Position numbers and translations under genes: made by a program | In this document: piece by piece, positions 1-12,989 of the stretch | Layout: each line of letters begins with the position of its first letter | Position numbering within the stretch: the stretch's first letter is position 1 | Origin: Canna indica | Taxonomy: Eukaryota; Streptophyta; Magnoliopsida; Zingiberales; Cannaceae | DNA length: 64,000 bases | Direction: 5' to 3' | Assembly: GCA_034359265.1 (NCBI GenBank) | Contig: CP136892.1 | Span: 11,270,501-11,334,500 of the forward strand | Notes under the pieces: generated by a model | Told to the model about the DNA's origin: nothing | Seen by the model: the letters and a program-made list of their open reading frames with translations, nothing else | The model's database searches: none

Positions 1-33
1 TAGCCGTTGCTGAAGACTCAATTTCTAGTAGTG
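1..33. mobile_element. Right terminus of a CACTA (En/Spm) transposon
   Basis: The window opens inside the end of a CACTA element. The end reads TTCTAGTAGTG, the inverse of the canonical CACTACTAGAA. It is preceded by a subterminal GCCGTTGCTGA motif, also found (as GCCGTCGCTGA) just inside the right end of the complete CACTA element at 12031-15109, so both belong to one family. The rest of this element lies before the window. It appears to have landed in the hAT-like repeat that follows. Confidence 0.75.
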
Positions 34-182
34 GAAACCGATGGACTTTTTAAACCGTGGACCGAACCCGAATCCGAAAATTGAATTTTTCAAAAATATA
101 ATCCAAAACCAAAAAAACCGGTTCGATTTCGGACCGATTTTTTGGTTAACCGAAAAATTAGTTTTTTTTCTCACCCCTACAT
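34..182. repeat. Degenerate hAT-like terminal repeat (GGTTAACCG-rich)
   Basis: This stretch is dominated by CCGAAAACC and GGTTAACCGAAAA motifs and ends TTTTTTCTCACCCCTA, which resembles a reversed hAT end of the TAGGGGTG type. A closely similar sequence occurs at 664-829. The CACTA end abuts its left side. No matching left terminus was found, so the boundaries are approximate. Confidence 0.45.
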
Positions 183-663
183 AAGACATCAACATACTTA
201 TTCCAATTTTGACTAAAAAAGTCACATAAGAACATTTCTTCTCATTCACAGGCCGTCAATAATTACATCCACCTACCGCCGATTGAGGATGGGGAGAGGC
301 CGACTCGCCGTTGAATGAATGCGCAGTTCAACCGTTGAAGATGGAATCACCGGTGAATGAGAGAGAAGACTGAAGAGCGGGAGCCGACTCGCTTGTGAGC
401 GAGAGAGTGAGGTCGTGCAGTGGACTCGGGACGGTGGAGGCCGGCAACATCGAGTAGGATGGTTGTCGTGCGGCGGCGTGCAGGAGAACAAGAGAGGAGA
501 AGGGTGCAACTGTGAGAAGTGGGAAATGGGAATGGGTGAATGGAATGTGACGGCGGGAAAGTAGAAACTTAGGGTTTCTAAGTTTTTAGATATATTTTTA
601 AAAGTTATTTTCATTTATAAATTATTATTTAATATAATATATTATATATATTAAAAAATATGT
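183..663. other. Gene-free interval between two hAT-like ends
   Basis: No recognisable gene. A minus-strand open frame at 273-614 is Ser/Pro/His-rich and has no family motif. The part from about 600 to 660 is very AT-rich. It may be the interior of a larger hAT-like element whose repeated ends flank it, but no target duplication supports this. Confidence 0.3.
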
Positions 664-829
664 TGAACCGGTCGGTTAACCGAAACTGGTGGACTTTTAA
701 ACCGCGGATCGAACCCAAAACCGAAAACCGATTTTTTCAAAAAGAAAACCCAAAATCGATCAAATCAGTTCGGTTTCGGACAGGTTTTCTAGTTAACCGA
801 AAAATCGGTTTTTTTTCTCACCCCTAACA
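664..829. repeat. Second degenerate hAT-like terminal repeat
   Basis: This stretch repeats 34-182 almost base for base: an AACCGCGGA/CGAACC block, then CCGAAAACCGATTTTTTC, then GGTTAACCGAAAAATCGG, ending TTTTCTCACCCCTA. It is the right end of a hAT-like non-autonomous family or a tandem copy of one end. The left partner is not identified. Confidence 0.45.
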
Positions 830-1173
830 TAGATAGCACCGAGATCATAAGAGTTTGAGGCTTTGATATTTACTTTGGGGAAGCCATTCCTTAGTGTTGT
901 GATGTGTTTCAAACAAATTATGTGCAGGAAAGGTTATGTGATAGAAATAAGTTAAAGATCGATTTTTAAAAAAAATTGGAAACTCTTAACCCATCCATAT
1001 TTGACTCAGGAGATTATAAAATTTTTTATTTTTATAAATTTGTACTATAACTCAAAATTTGGATTTTGATCCTTATGGATTTTGATTTTTCAAATATTTA
1101 ATTGAATTCAAATGGGGGTATTTCCTTATTTACATTTATGTTTTAAAGTTAATGAAGACTAAAAATAAAGAAT
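830..1173. other. Gene-free AT-rich sequence
   Basis: I see no open frame of interest, repeat end or RNA gene here. It is ordinary AT-rich intergenic DNA leading into the inverted-repeat element at 1174. Confidence 0.5.
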
Positions 1174-2350
1174 TAATTACTAAATATATCCCGACTTTTG
1201 AGGTGTTTCCCAAATCTATCCCCACTTTTTAATTTTCCAAATTCAATACATCTATCTATTTGTAACAAATCTATCACACCGTTAACGAGACGTCACAACA
1301 ACCGTTTGGATGTTGACGTGGGCACGCTGACGTGGATCAAGAGCCCAGTCAGCATCCAAAAATATTAATAAAATATTAAGTTGAAAAATACCCAATCAGC
1401 ATCCCCACTTTTTTAAACTAATTTTTTTGTGGGCCCCACCCAATCCAATCAGCAAATCTTTTACCCAAACCCTAACTTTAATTAACAAATCTAAACCCCA
1501 CCCAACAAAATCCAAATCCCACTTTTCTGGTTATCGCCTCTTCATCCCCAACAAAATCTGGATCACAGCTCCGTTCTTGTCCACCGGAAGGAATCTCGAC
1601 ATTCTTCGCCGGCTTCCTTCATCGCACAGCTGTCTCTAGTTCGCCGTGAGAATAAGCATCATCCTCGACTTTTATCGAAGCAGCTCACACTAACTCGACT
1701 CACATCGCCTCCCTGCAATCAGCGACCACCAATGCGAAGTGTTCCAACGTCACCGATTAACTCCCTATTACAAAATGTTAGTAATTTTCTTTCCATCTGA
1801 GGTGTTTGATTTGAAAAGATGGAACCCTAGATTCATTCACCAAAACTAGGGTTAATCATGCATCCTATTTTCAGGTTCATGCTTTCGATTTTCATTTCCA
1901 TCCCATGTTTTTTATTGGATTTGAATGTGTATTATCCCCCACAGTGTTCATGTTTCTGGGACCTACACGTTTGTAGAGGGATCGATTGCTGGGGAGCTCT
2001 CCGTTTTTGTCGGGAAAGACAAGAGTGCAGTCGGGGAAGAGAAGAATAGCGGGTATAAAGATTTGCTGACTGGGTTGGGTGGGGCCAAAAAAAAAATAGT
2101 TAAAAAAATAGTGGGGATGCTGGTTGAGTATTTTTCAACTTGATATTTTATTAATATTTTTGGATGCTAACTGGGCTCTTGATCCATGTCAGCGTGCCCA
2201 CGTTAGCATCCAAACGGCTATTGTGACGTCCCGTTAACGGTGGGATAAATTTGTTACAAATCGAAAAATGATGTATTAAATTGAGAAAATTAGAAAGTAT
2301 GGATAGATTTGGAAAATACCTCAAAAGTCGGGATATATTTAGTAATTAAC
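1174..2350. mobile_element. MULE-like element with about 270-bp terminal inverted repeats
   Basis: Left arm about 1174-1445 and right arm about 2080-2350 are inverse copies. Both run inward from TTAATTACTAAATATATCCC through AAAATCTATCC, a GACGTCAC/GTTAACG block and GCCCACGT to GGGGATGCTGATTG. Long arms around a short unrelated core are typical of Mutator-like and Pack-MULE elements. The flanks AAAAATAAA and AAAAATATG could be a decayed 9-bp target duplication, but the match is imperfect. The core (about 1446-2080) has mixed base composition unlike the arms, with an intron-like end ATTATCCCCCACAG at about 1945 followed by an open stretch. It could be a captured gene fragment. No transposase is present. 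Confidence 0.6.
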
Positions 2351-4046
2351 CAAAAATATGGAGATATTAACTTTGGTATGCGTATACTGTTAAGTGTCGA
2401 CTCTAGTGTCGACCTCCTTATCCACTGTCGACCTCCTTACCCACTACCGATCTCTTCACCCACTACTAACCTCTTTACCCAATCTCATTATAAAACCCCT
2501 TCCCCCTCACCTATTGACCAATTGATCCCGCGACTCTCTTCAGCGAGCCTCTTACCAATCGACTTCTTCACATTCGACTATCCTCTGCACCCCTCTCTGA
2601 TTCATCTCCACCTGGCCTTCTCAACACTGATGATCGTACATCATAATCACTAAAACTAGCCTATCATCCGTGGAGTCTAGCTCGGGATCCCCAAGCTAGG
2701 GTTCCTAATTTCCTACCTAGACTCGATCATCCACTCTGATTTCTCTCTTCTTTTGGCTTCCAAAGGTACTCTCAACCCTCACACACCTTCTTATTTCCTA
2801 GGTTTAGTTAAACTTCAGCTTAGATGATGGATTTGAGGATTGATGCTTCAAACTAGGGTTTGAATTATGGATTTTAGAATCCGAGTATACTTTGATGTTA
2901 TATCTAGGATTGATGATTAATTAGTGCTTAGTTACTGATGTTTATGGTACTAGATACTCCGGAAGGTCATACCGTTGGCTCCGTGGCACCGTAGGCTTGC
3001 AGCTCATCCTCTTGGCCGAGTATTTTGAGTTGATAATATATATTTATAATGTGTTCTTTAGTTATTATGCTTTTATATGTATGTGCTTAGTTATATCATG
3101 TTTAAGTGCATGACAAGGATTTGATTCTGCATGGGTTACTATATGTTATTTTCTGTTTCAAACATTGTTTATGAAATGGGGAGTCTCTGTAATGTGGAGG
3201 TCCGATATTGTCATGCACTGATTAGTATTCTGAAAGTATGAAAAAAATATTTGATCTACGGAGAGGAATCTCTGACAAAAACTGTAGCTAACGACGGTGA
3301 TGCTAGCCTAGCTTGGTGCACCATGATTTGTACTCCAACTAGCAAGAGTGTTGCTAGCTCGGAATGTTGGCCCCATGTTCGGATCTGCTCTAACTCCACT
3401 TTGAATCTGATAATGACTCTGGATATGGGACCTCCCATTTTATAGTTTGTTACATTGGTGTTGGGTATTTGCATATTATGTTTGAAATTGATTTACAATA
3501 TATATTCATTACCTTCGTCACTATAAATTAAGCATGACATTTTAAGTGATAATTGATAAAAGATTATGTTTGAATTTTCCCCGTTCATGTTATAGATCTA
3601 TATTACTTCTCATTGGGTCCTTGTGACTAATGCTGATCCGAGTCCAAGTCTTCCAGCCCAATACGAACTTAGATCATTTTGGTGAGTCATCACATGTCCA
3701 GATGTGCCGATTTGGTTTTGTATGCACACTTTGATGTATTTTGACTCTTGGTCTTATAAACCTTAGTGTGCTCCATTAGCTACCGGCAGGATCTTGTTTC
3801 CATGCCCACTATATTTGACGTTCAGTTTGTCACTGTCTTGTTGTGCGTTTTAAGAACGGTTGGGATGTACAGACTAGATTTCTTTTTGTTATGATTAGAA
3901 ATATTGCAGACTTTATATATACCATGGAATCTCTAGTTGTAGGGAAACTCTGTATGATTTTATATTTGAATCCCGGTTAGGCTTGCTAGGTGGCTAGCTA
4001 GTCCATCCTATGCGCCGGTCCCATCTCCGGATGGGGGTCGTGACAC
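2351..4046 (+). repeat. Probable Ty3-type LTR remnant or solo LTR
   Basis: The region ends in GGGGGTCGTGACA at about 4035-4046, similar to the ...GGGGTGTGACA ends of the Ty3/gypsy LTRs elsewhere in the window. Near its left side a TATA-like ATTATAAAACCCC (about 2485) follows a pyrimidine-rich tract, as in an LTR promoter. No open frame of note exists; 3251-3445 and its antisense shadow match nothing I know. I could not find a clean left boundary or a matching target duplication, so it may be truncated. Confidence 0.35.
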
Positions 4047-5820
4047 ATTCAAAGAAAATTTTGAAAAATAAATAAAAAATATATTATATTTCATTCATGA
4101 TGGTAAATTATAGAGAACTGAAAATTGAAAAATAATAAATTTTATTAAGCATCTATATTAATTATATAATACATCTTCACGATGAATAAGATTCATTTTT
4201 GCAACATGAATCATGCATTTAATTAGTTTTACTTCTAATGTAATATCATGTACTATTGATGCACCAAAAATTAATTATTTTTTTGTATGTATTTATAATT
4301 TTATTAATCTCTTTTTTTTCAATTTTTTGTATACATAGTATAGTTCATAAGTTGGCCCTTAAGACAAGTAACGTGACACCCGCATCGCAGTAGAGATTGT
4401 TTTAGATAATTGATAGATGAAATAATTTTCTTTTAAGAGTATAAGTGCTTTAATTATTTTTAATTTAAAAATTTTAATCATATTTTTAAAACAAGAAGAT
4501 ATACCAAGAAATTTATACTATGATTTTAATTAAAAATTTGAAGTTGTATGATTAAAATGGTATTTATTAGATTTTTATATTGATCCCCTAATTAAATTTT
4601 TGTTTCTGCCATTGGTGATACGTCATTTGACATTCAACTCCTTGAATTTATGTATAATTTTTTTTGGTTTGATTTCTTATGTTGTTGGTAGTGATATTTT
4701 TAATTGTTTTGTTTTTTTTTCCCTTCCCTTGTTGGGGTAGACTTGGTGTTGGGTAACGAATACAAAATCTCTTATTCAAAACAAATAATACAAACTCGTC
4801 CAACCACATGACATCGCGTGAAACATGCATCTTTTGACTCAACTTGAAATGTATATATTTAAAACCACTAATTGATATGAATGTGACGTTTGATTGCTCC
4901 TAAATGTAAATACTGTAACTTATTTACAGTAAATAGAAAAATCAATTTATTTAATTGACTACAAAATTCTTTTACCGTGTTTAATATTTATAAGTTGTAT
5001 TTCTAATATTATTTGCAAGCTGCAAAAATAATTGTGACTCAAAAAACCTGCAATACAAATTTACGGAGTGCAAATATAATAATTTAAGTATAAAAAAAGA
5101 ATTAATTTGAGTGATTTAGAGTCGTCGGATAAAAATAAGATAAATATCAAAATTATAAATTTTCGCGTGTTCAACACGATTTTAGTGTCAGATTTTAGAT
5201 CTGATATCGTTTGATAAATTCTTTTAATATTTTTTGGTATATATAATAAAAAAATATTATTTTATTTTTTATCAAAAATTAAATAATATAGAATAATGAT
5301 GTATTAAATTAAATGGTGATTTAAATTATAAAAATAATATTATTTTGAATTGGATCAATTTCATTAGATGAATTATACTAAAAATAATATTATTAAATAT
5401 TTTTACAGCATTGCATCTGTGGGCAACCAAATGCCGACTAAAAAACATATATAAGGTAGTTGATCAAAACAATTGCCTATCGGATACTTAATTATATCTT
5501 GTATGATAAAAAATTATGAGGCACGAATCAGCTTTGCTATGCCCACCTAATTAGTTTCATTAAAACAAAGACCAGGTAGACAATTAGACTACAAAGGCAA
5601 ATTTATATTGATGACTTTAGCTCCTGCGTGAAACTAAGGGCAGATAATTATAGTACTAATCAACACCTAATTAATTAGTTTCCGAATAAACAATGCACAT
5701 ACTAGTTAATTAATTATTCTACCATGACAGCATGCATCCGCCAGCAGCAAATTTATATTCAAATATATATACATGCAGGCCTTCCGTATGGTCCAAAATT
5801 ATACTTTTCATAAATTAAAT
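4047..5820. other. Long AT-rich gene-free interval
   Basis: Very AT-rich sequence with no supported gene, RNA gene or transposon terminus. The only longish frame (4648-4842, minus) has no recognisable content. Confidence 0.5.
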
Positions 5821-6784
5821 CTCCTATCTACGAACAATTTTTTAAAAATAGCAAAAACATATTTGATTGACATAAAATTAAGTCAGGAAAAATATATCTT
5901 ATATTCTTGTCTGAAGTCGGGGTGATGCGGTCCTCTACTAGTCCGAGGACCTGCAAAGACATTCTGACGCTCAAGTAAGAAAGAATTACAGGTGAGGGTA
6001 TGCAGATTTGAATCGAGAGTATATCAAATGTGCGTCGTGTCTGTATATAGTGCAGGATGAGGGATGTCTCGGACGATAATATCTCACTGAATCTAGCGAG
6101 AATGTGCTCAGAATAAGCCGAGACTAATTCCGAAGATGTCGGGTTCATAATTGACGAATTCTTGTAATTAATGAGGACACGGGTGTCCTTGTAGGTGGAG
6201 CTCCCGGGCTAAGTAATGTCTGGTACGACTTGGGTCTCGTTCATTAGTGTGGGTGGTTTTGGGCTTGATCCGACTGAGCCCAAAGTACTGGTTCAGTCCA
6301 CAACCCTCGAGCTTGGTCGGAGTACGAGGACTTTGTGCCGAACTCTAGTAGTGTGTCAATCTGTCGAGCTCTGAGTATGTACAGAGATCTAACTCCAAGC
6401 AAATTTTGAGAAGTGGGTATATGTCGTTTTCTCTCTTGGAGTGGCCGAAGTAGACCGTAGAGGTGTAGTTTGGTTGTCATTTTGCGACTTTTTGATTTTT
6501 GCGCTCAATGTGGCGACTACGTGGTGGAGTTTTTCTTTCCACGTGGCGACCGCTCATTGCTATTTGTCTTTCTGGCATTAACTCTTGCTTGGAGAGTAAT
6601 TATGTTGTGGAGAATTGTATGTTCATGCCCCCGGGGCGTTCTAGGGAATCGCCACTAATGGGCTCATCGGGTGAGATTTGTTCTATCGTCGTTAGGGCAC
6701 AGTTGTTTAATCGTCCGATAGAGATATTACTGTCATTGGCCTTTTAAACCTTCTTTTTCTTGTTATTTCGAACTATTTATGCAC
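5821..6784. other. Unclassified, more GC-balanced repeat-like segment
   Basis: Base composition shifts abruptly from the AT-rich left flank. The frames here (5828-6148 and 6244-6480, minus; 6470-6747, plus) show no domain I recognise. The sequence looks like a decayed LTR or transposon interior, but no ends were found. Confidence 0.3.
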
Positions 6785-6819
6785 CCACGTTCTCGTTCAT
6801 ATATATTAGATTTGTTCTT

Positions 6820-6902
6820 TTATAAATTGAGTGAGAGTACATTAGCTTATATAGACTATAATACACCACAAAATGATTAATAAAGTAGAAATTTGGCAGA
6901 GT
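6820..6902. repeat. Outer left part of segmental duplication, copy 1
   Basis: About 83 bp starting TTCTTTTATAAATTGAGTG match 35033-35117 at roughly 90% by eye. In copy 2 this sequence continues through about 130 bp into the conserved block beginning near 35248. In copy 1 that stretch is absent and the copia element 6903-15371 sits instead, directly joined to the conserved block at 15372. So the copia element interrupted copy 1 of the duplication, with local loss of host sequence. Confidence 0.65.
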
Positions 6903-7655
6903 TGAATGAAATGAGAATTGTATATTGATATGTTTTGTTGTACAAAATTGGCGCGTTTGTTTCGCAGGATAGGATTTCAAACGGATAATAATTCACTTGG
7001 AATTAACTAGGATAAGAAACACGTGAGATAAATTTATATTCTATCCAGCGTTAGTTGAATTCTCGGATAATAAGATAAAAAAGATAGGATTTTGAAATCC
7101 TATATTTGTGTTGACTCTGGATAAAAGAGTCGGATATTAATAATTTAATATTTAAAATTTGATTTTATCAAATTTTCATCTTAAAATTATGAAATTAATT
7201 TTAAATAATTATTTTAACATAATGATAATAATAATAATTTATAAAATATTCTTAAATATTGAATTAAAATTGACTTATTGCAAATATCCTATTTAAATGA
7301 CATGAGAAGAAATAATCCTGAGATTTTAATTCCCACCCCCCTCGGGAGGATATTTATATCCCATTAGAATCGGATTTGAATTCGATCATATCCAACTTAA
7401 ATGATATCTGATGCTTGTAACAAACGGCGGATAGGATTTGACAAATCCTATCCACCAGTCATATCCCGTGAAACAAACGTGCCCGAGTAGTACATCAGGA
7501 AATAATCGTAAACATAATTACAAAGAATATACAATATAATGACGAAGATATGATACTGATTACGTAATATTCTGATATTATGTTGATTATATAATATTCT
7601 GACATGATTAATGCTGAATATTCTGATATTCATTACATAATATTCTGATACCCCC
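6903..7655 (-). repeat. 3' LTR of the copia element, split by an insert
   Basis: LTR sequence at 6903-6948 and 7485-7650 matches the 5' LTR at 15144-15371 closely, including a run of ATATTCTGATATT motifs. Between the halves lies a 536-bp insert that replaces about 24 bp of LTR. The adjacent CCCCCCCTCAAACTCAAG at 7651 is the reversed polypurine tract. Confidence 0.8.
6949..7484. mobile_element. MITE-like insert in the copia 3' LTR (Tourist/PIF-like ends)
   Basis: The left end GGCGCGTTTGTTTCGCAGG and the reversed right end GGGCACGTTTGTTTCACGG form imperfect inverted repeats, followed on both sides by GGATAGGATTT-type motifs. GGGC-CGTTTG-type ends are typical of Tourist/PIF-Harbinger MITEs. It has no coding capacity. 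A TWA target duplication is not visible because the 5' LTR shows that some LTR sequence was lost at the insertion point. Confidence 0.6.
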
Positions 7656-7759
7656 CCTCAAACTCAAGGTGGTTGAATTTTTGCTAGCTTGAGTTTGGAT
7701 GCCAAACGAGAGAAATTTTTCGGAGAGAATGACTTTGTAAATATATTTACAATTTGATC

Positions 7760-10690
7760 TTAAAAGGTGACATGAATAAGCCGCAAGATCCCATTAGTAA
7801 GATAATGGTGTATGATATGAGAGTTTATCTCAATGTGTTTTGTGCGTTTATGAAAAACATCATTATGAGCAAATTGAATAGCACTCTGACTGTCGCAATG
7901 AATAGGAGTTGGCGAATCAAAGAAAACACTCATGTCTCCTAGCAACTATCGTAGCCAAACTAACTCAGTAGTTGTATCGGCAAGAGCCCGATATTCTGAT
8001 TCGGTACTGGAACGGGAAATAATAGATTGCTTCTTACTTCTCCAAGTAATTAGAGAATCTCCGAGAAAGAAGCAAAAACCAGTAGTGGTTCGTCTATCTA
8101 TCGGGTCTCGCCCCCAATCTGCATCAGAAAAGACAGTTAACTGAAGCGAGGATGTAGACGAATAAGATAATCCGTGGAATATGGTCCCCTTAATATATCG
8201 CAAAATTCGGATAACAGCTGCATAATGGACAGAAGTGGGAGAGCTCATAAATTGACTAACACGATTTACAACATATGTTATATCCGATCGAGTGATTGTA
8301 AGATAAATCAGACTACCAACCAATTTTTGATAGAGTGTAGGATCTTGAAGTGGTTCACCTGTTATGATGCTATTCTCCCAATTCTCTTCCATAGGGGATG
8401 AAACAACATCATTATCAGATATACTTGATCGAGAGATCAAATCAGATGCATACTTAACCTGAGATAAAAAATAATCATCTGTGCTGGAATTGACTTCAAG
8501 TCTGAGAAAGTAGCTGAGTTAGCCAAGATTTTTCATCTCGAACTGCTCATGGAGAGAGAGTTTGAGATTATTGATTCCATTAATGTCATCACCTGTAATG
8601 ATCATGTCATCCGCATAAAGTAACACAAGAATCATCCCAGAAGTAGACTGATAATGAAAGAGAGCAGTATCATAAGTACTAGACTGAAAACCAAGCTGAG
8701 TCAGAGCATAGCTAAATTTAGAAAATCATACCCGAGGAGCTTGTTTGAGTCATAGAGGGCTTTTCGCAGACGACATATAGTATTAGAAGGATGAGAATAC
8801 CCAGGTGGAGGTTTCATGTAAACTTCTTCACTGAGATCCCCATTGAGAAAAGCATTTTTGACATCCATCTGGAAAAGAGTCCACTTCCATGCATCAGCAA
8901 CTGCAATTAGAGCTCGGACAGTGGTAAGACGAGCAACCGGAGCAAATGTTTCTTCATAATCAATGTCATATTCTTGTGTGTATCCTTTTGCGACCAAGCG
9001 AGCTTTGTATCGTTCAATGCTTCTATCAGCATGAGTCTTGATCTTGTACACCCACTTGCAACCTACAAGAGTTTTACCTGGAGGCAAAGTAACTAAGTCC
9101 CAAGTGTGAGATCTAATTAGTGCATCTAACTCTTCATTCATAGTTGCTTGCCAAAGTGGATCAAGAAATGCTTCTTTGAAGGTGGTGGGTTCGTAAAGAG
9201 TGGCTAAAGCAAAATAACAATGATAATCTTTAAGAAGTACATTAGGTTTGTTATCCTACCAGATGAAGTACAAACCTCAGTAATGGGAGCCTCAGGAACA
9301 GGAGGTGTCGGTGGAGTAGTGTTAGGAGCAGAAGAGTCAATTGGATCGTCAGGTGAAAATTTAGGAGTGGTAGAATCAAGTGGATCAACATATGGAGTAG
9401 TGGAAGAATAAAAAATGGTAGAGGAATTATCTAATGCATTAGTGTTTAAGACTAGTGAATCTTCAAAAAGATTAGTAGACATGAATGGCAAGGGGACGAG
9501 AAGGTGGACCATCAATGGAAGCTAATTGTGCAAATGGTATGTGTTTCCAGAAAACAACATGACGAGAGACTCTTAGCCGTTTAGAAATCGAATCATAGCA
9601 ACGATAACCTTTTTGACCGATACCATACCCCAGAAAACAACACATACGAGACTGTAGTTCCAACTTATTCCTCTCATGAGACTGAAGTTGAACAAAACAA
9701 ACACAGCCAAACACACGCAATAGACTATAATTGGGAACTTGTTGAAACAAACATTCATATGGACTTTTATTACCTAAAATAGAAGAAGGCATGCGATTGA
9801 TTGTGTAAATAGCTGTAAGAGTAGCCTCACCCCAAAGAGAGTTAGGAAGATTAGAGGATTGAAGAAGAGCATTAGCTGTTTCAACAATATGCCGATGTTT
9901 ATGTTTTGCACGACCATTTTGTTCGGATGTACCAGCACATTAAGTTTGAGCAATAGTGCCATCCTGTGTCAATAGACTTATGAAAGGGCCAAATGTATAT
10001 TCTTTTGCATTGTCAGAACGAAAATTTTTTATGTTGCAAGAGAACTGTGTCTTGATCATTGTAGAAAAGTTTGAGTAAACAATTAGCAACTCAGATCTAT
10101 ATTTTAAAATATATATATCCAAGTGAATCTAGAGTAATCATCGACGAAAATAACAAAGTAACGAGATCCCCCCATGGTAGGAACAAGAGCGGGTTCCCAA
10201 ACATCTGAATGAACTAAATCAAAAATAGATGAAGCTCGAGACTCACTATCAGAAAAAATAATTTTTGATTGTTTACTCAATAGACATGACAGACAATTAA
10301 AATCATTAAAAGACATTGACACAAGTCTAATAAACCAGAAGAAAATAAAGGTCGAAGTTTAGATAGAGAAGCATGACCAAGGCGTGAATGCCATAGCTGA
10401 AGAGCTTTATTGGAGGAAGCAAAAGCAGCAATAGAGGTAGATGGTAGATAGAGTTGATCGAGTATGAAGAGACAATCCATCTTACGCCCTGTCCCAACTA
10501 CCTTTCCCGTCACCTCGTCATGTACAAAATAACCAGATTTTTTAAATATAACTTGACAACCATTATCCATAATTTGTCCAATAGAAAGAAGATTATTTGT
10601 AACGAAGGAATAAAAAAGGCATCTGTAATACAGAGTGAGGGAGTTGAAATAGAGCCTATATGCGTGGTATGTAGTAAGGTGCCATCAGCA
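7760..10690 (-). pseudogene. copia pol remnant: integrase, reverse transcriptase, RNase H
   Basis: From high to low coordinates on the minus strand: a gag-pre-integrase segment with LWHSRLGH (about 10370), the integrase core with VHSDVW and FVDDYSRFTW (about 10120-10230), a later TSEQNGRAKHKHRHIVETAN stretch (about 9900), and an integrase tail with VFGCVCFVQL (about 9700). RT follows with CKWVYKIK and FQMDVKNAFLNG (8701-9141) and an intact YADD catalytic motif (about 8600). RNase H then has SDADWGRDP and SSTESEYRAL (7946-8200). The reading frame is broken by stops and shifts, so it cannot give one polyprotein. Confidence 0.85.
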
Positions 10691-12030
10691 GTTTGAATTG
10701 GTGGTATTGAGAAATTAGATTATTTATGGGAAAAGAAATTTGGATCAAAAGTCATGTGATTACATCATGCTAAATCTAAAAGCCAAGGTTTACCTGAAGT
10801 AATAGGCAAGGCAAAGCAACTAAGAGAAGAAGAGTTAGAGGTACCATTACTAGTCTCCATCTGGGACCGGCGTAGTTGATTGATTACCCCTAGTTCTTCT
10901 GAAGTAACTTGCATAGTGGAGACAAGAGGAGACTCAACAAATGTTGCATTTTCGAGTACTGCAACAGCTGGACGAGAGAAGGGTCTTTGTTTTATTGCAT
11001 CCCGGCTTTTAAGAACACGACAATCTGCTGAGTTGTGTGTCTCTGACTTATGATAGTAACACCACATCTTTTTCTTCTGAAATGACTTTTGAGCAGAATT
11101 GAAAGTTGCATGGGCTGATTTTTTTAGCAAAGTTGGTAGTTGCGAACACAGATTGAGAGGATACAACACCTGATGGATAAGAAAGAGAGGTAGTCGTCTT
11201 CTTTCGAGTCTCCTCCGATTTGATTTCCGCAAGGGCGGACTCTAAGGTAGGAAGAGGTTGCCGATTGAGAAGAGATGAACGTTGTTCCTCATATTCATCA
11301 AGCAATCCCATCAAAAATTATCGTAGATGTTTGCTGTCACAATAACTGGTATAGTGTACTATGCAAGATGTACACTGTTGTGGATGGGACTGCTTATCCC
11401 AATTTATTGCCATGGATGTATAGTAATCTTGAACTGATTGACTAGGTTGTTGTCTAAGATGTAAGAGCTCCTAATCAATCTGATATTGAGAGCTTTGATC
11501 AGAAATAGTATTTGTAGCAGCTAAAAAATCCTATACCTCCTTTGTTGTTTGAAAATTACCAAAGAGTTGGCTTATCTTTGGTGCGGTAGTGTTAGCGATC
11601 CAACTCATGATTTTGGCATTGTCAGCTTCACAGTCTGATAATTTTGTAACATAATCAATAGTTGATGCATTAGGTTTGATGATGGAGCCAGTAACATAAT
11701 CCTAAAGCTTACGACCCTGCAAGAACCAACACATTTGGGAAGCCCAAGAAACATAGTTAGAGTCATCCAGATGGGACGTACAATCTCGGAAACACCAGCC
11801 ATTTTTTTTTTTGGCGACAATGGGCCAAACTGAACCAACAAAGATTGGATCTGGACTAGAGGTGGTTGTTGGATTGATGCGCACGAGAGGACTGAATGAA
11901 CAATGGAGATAGGTGGACGAAGATGGACAGGTGGACGAAGACGGACATGAGACGACAGTGGCGCGTCGACTGGAGTAGCAGTGGAGGCTGCGATCAGTGG
12001 CGTGTCTGTGCAACGACAAAGGCTTTGTTT
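10691..12030 (-). pseudogene. copia gag remnant
   Basis: Minus-strand frames carry a typical copia gag: LDDSNYVSWASQMCWFLQG near 11720-11780, then MGLLDEYEEQRSSLL near 11290. A CCHC-like knuckle at about 11000-11080 has CYYHKSETHNSADC, with His in place of the second Cys. Several stops and shifts break the frame. The 5' side is cut by the CACTA element whose end lies at 12031. Confidence 0.75.
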
Positions 12031-12989
12031 CACTACTAGAATATACTATATCAGCAACGGGGATCAACGACGGCTACCAGAGCCGTCAGAATCATTCACG
12101 ACTTTGTGTCGGCCTCGATGGTCGTGGCTGATGTAACAAAATCAGTCGCGGCTCACATATGGCCGACCAAAGCCATCGCTCTTAGATCATGGCGTGCACG
12201 GCGCGCGAAATAAAATGGGTTAGTAGCCACAGCTTAGCGGGGGACCCGGAGCTGTTGGTGATGAGAGTAACTGGGTGCTCGAAATAAAATAGGTTAGTAG
12301 CGACGACTACGCTACGCCGTCGGTGATATGAGTAAGTCATTAGCCACGGCTGGTTGCGACCGTCGATTACCACGAACGCAACACAAATATAAAATTACAG
12401 ATCCACGGTTTTCCGATGGCCGATTAGCCGTCGGTGAAAATCCTTTTTATTTGCGTTCGCGCCCGACCCTTCCTCTTTCTTCTTCTTCCTTCTCTGCTCG
12501 CCGCTGTCGCCGCCGTCCGTCGCTGCCGAGTTGCTGCTGAGTCGCTGCCTTGCCGCTGCCATCAATCGCCGCCGGTATACTTCAATTCCTCTCCTCCTCC
12601 GTTAAATCCCTATGATGGCCGGCCTTGCCGCCTGCGCTGCCTCTCCGCGCTGGCGTCGACCCGACGTCCATCTTCGCGCCGGCCTCAACCAGGTCGGCAC
12701 CGCATTGGGGCCGATTACCATCGGCCCCAATGCTGACGAGCAGTAGCCAGCAGTGATGCCGGCTACTGCTTGAGATTAGGGTATTATTACCCTAATCAAA
12801 CTCTAATTAGGGTAATTAATCCTTAATCAAAGTTTGATTAGGGATTAATTACCCTAATCACATATTATTAGTTTTTTTTTAAAAAAAATATTGTTAATTA
12901 TTAGAAATTAATTGTTAATAATTAGAAATTAATGGTTAATTATTAGAATTTAATTGTTAATTAGGTTAAATATTAGTTTAATATTAATT

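Noticed and set aside
273..614. Minus-strand 113-codon frame
   Set aside because: Low-complexity Ser/Pro/His content, no domain, lies between transposon ends.
5828..6747. Several frames of 60-106 codons
   Set aside because: They occur on both strands of an unclassified repeat-like region with no domain or coding periodicity that I can see.
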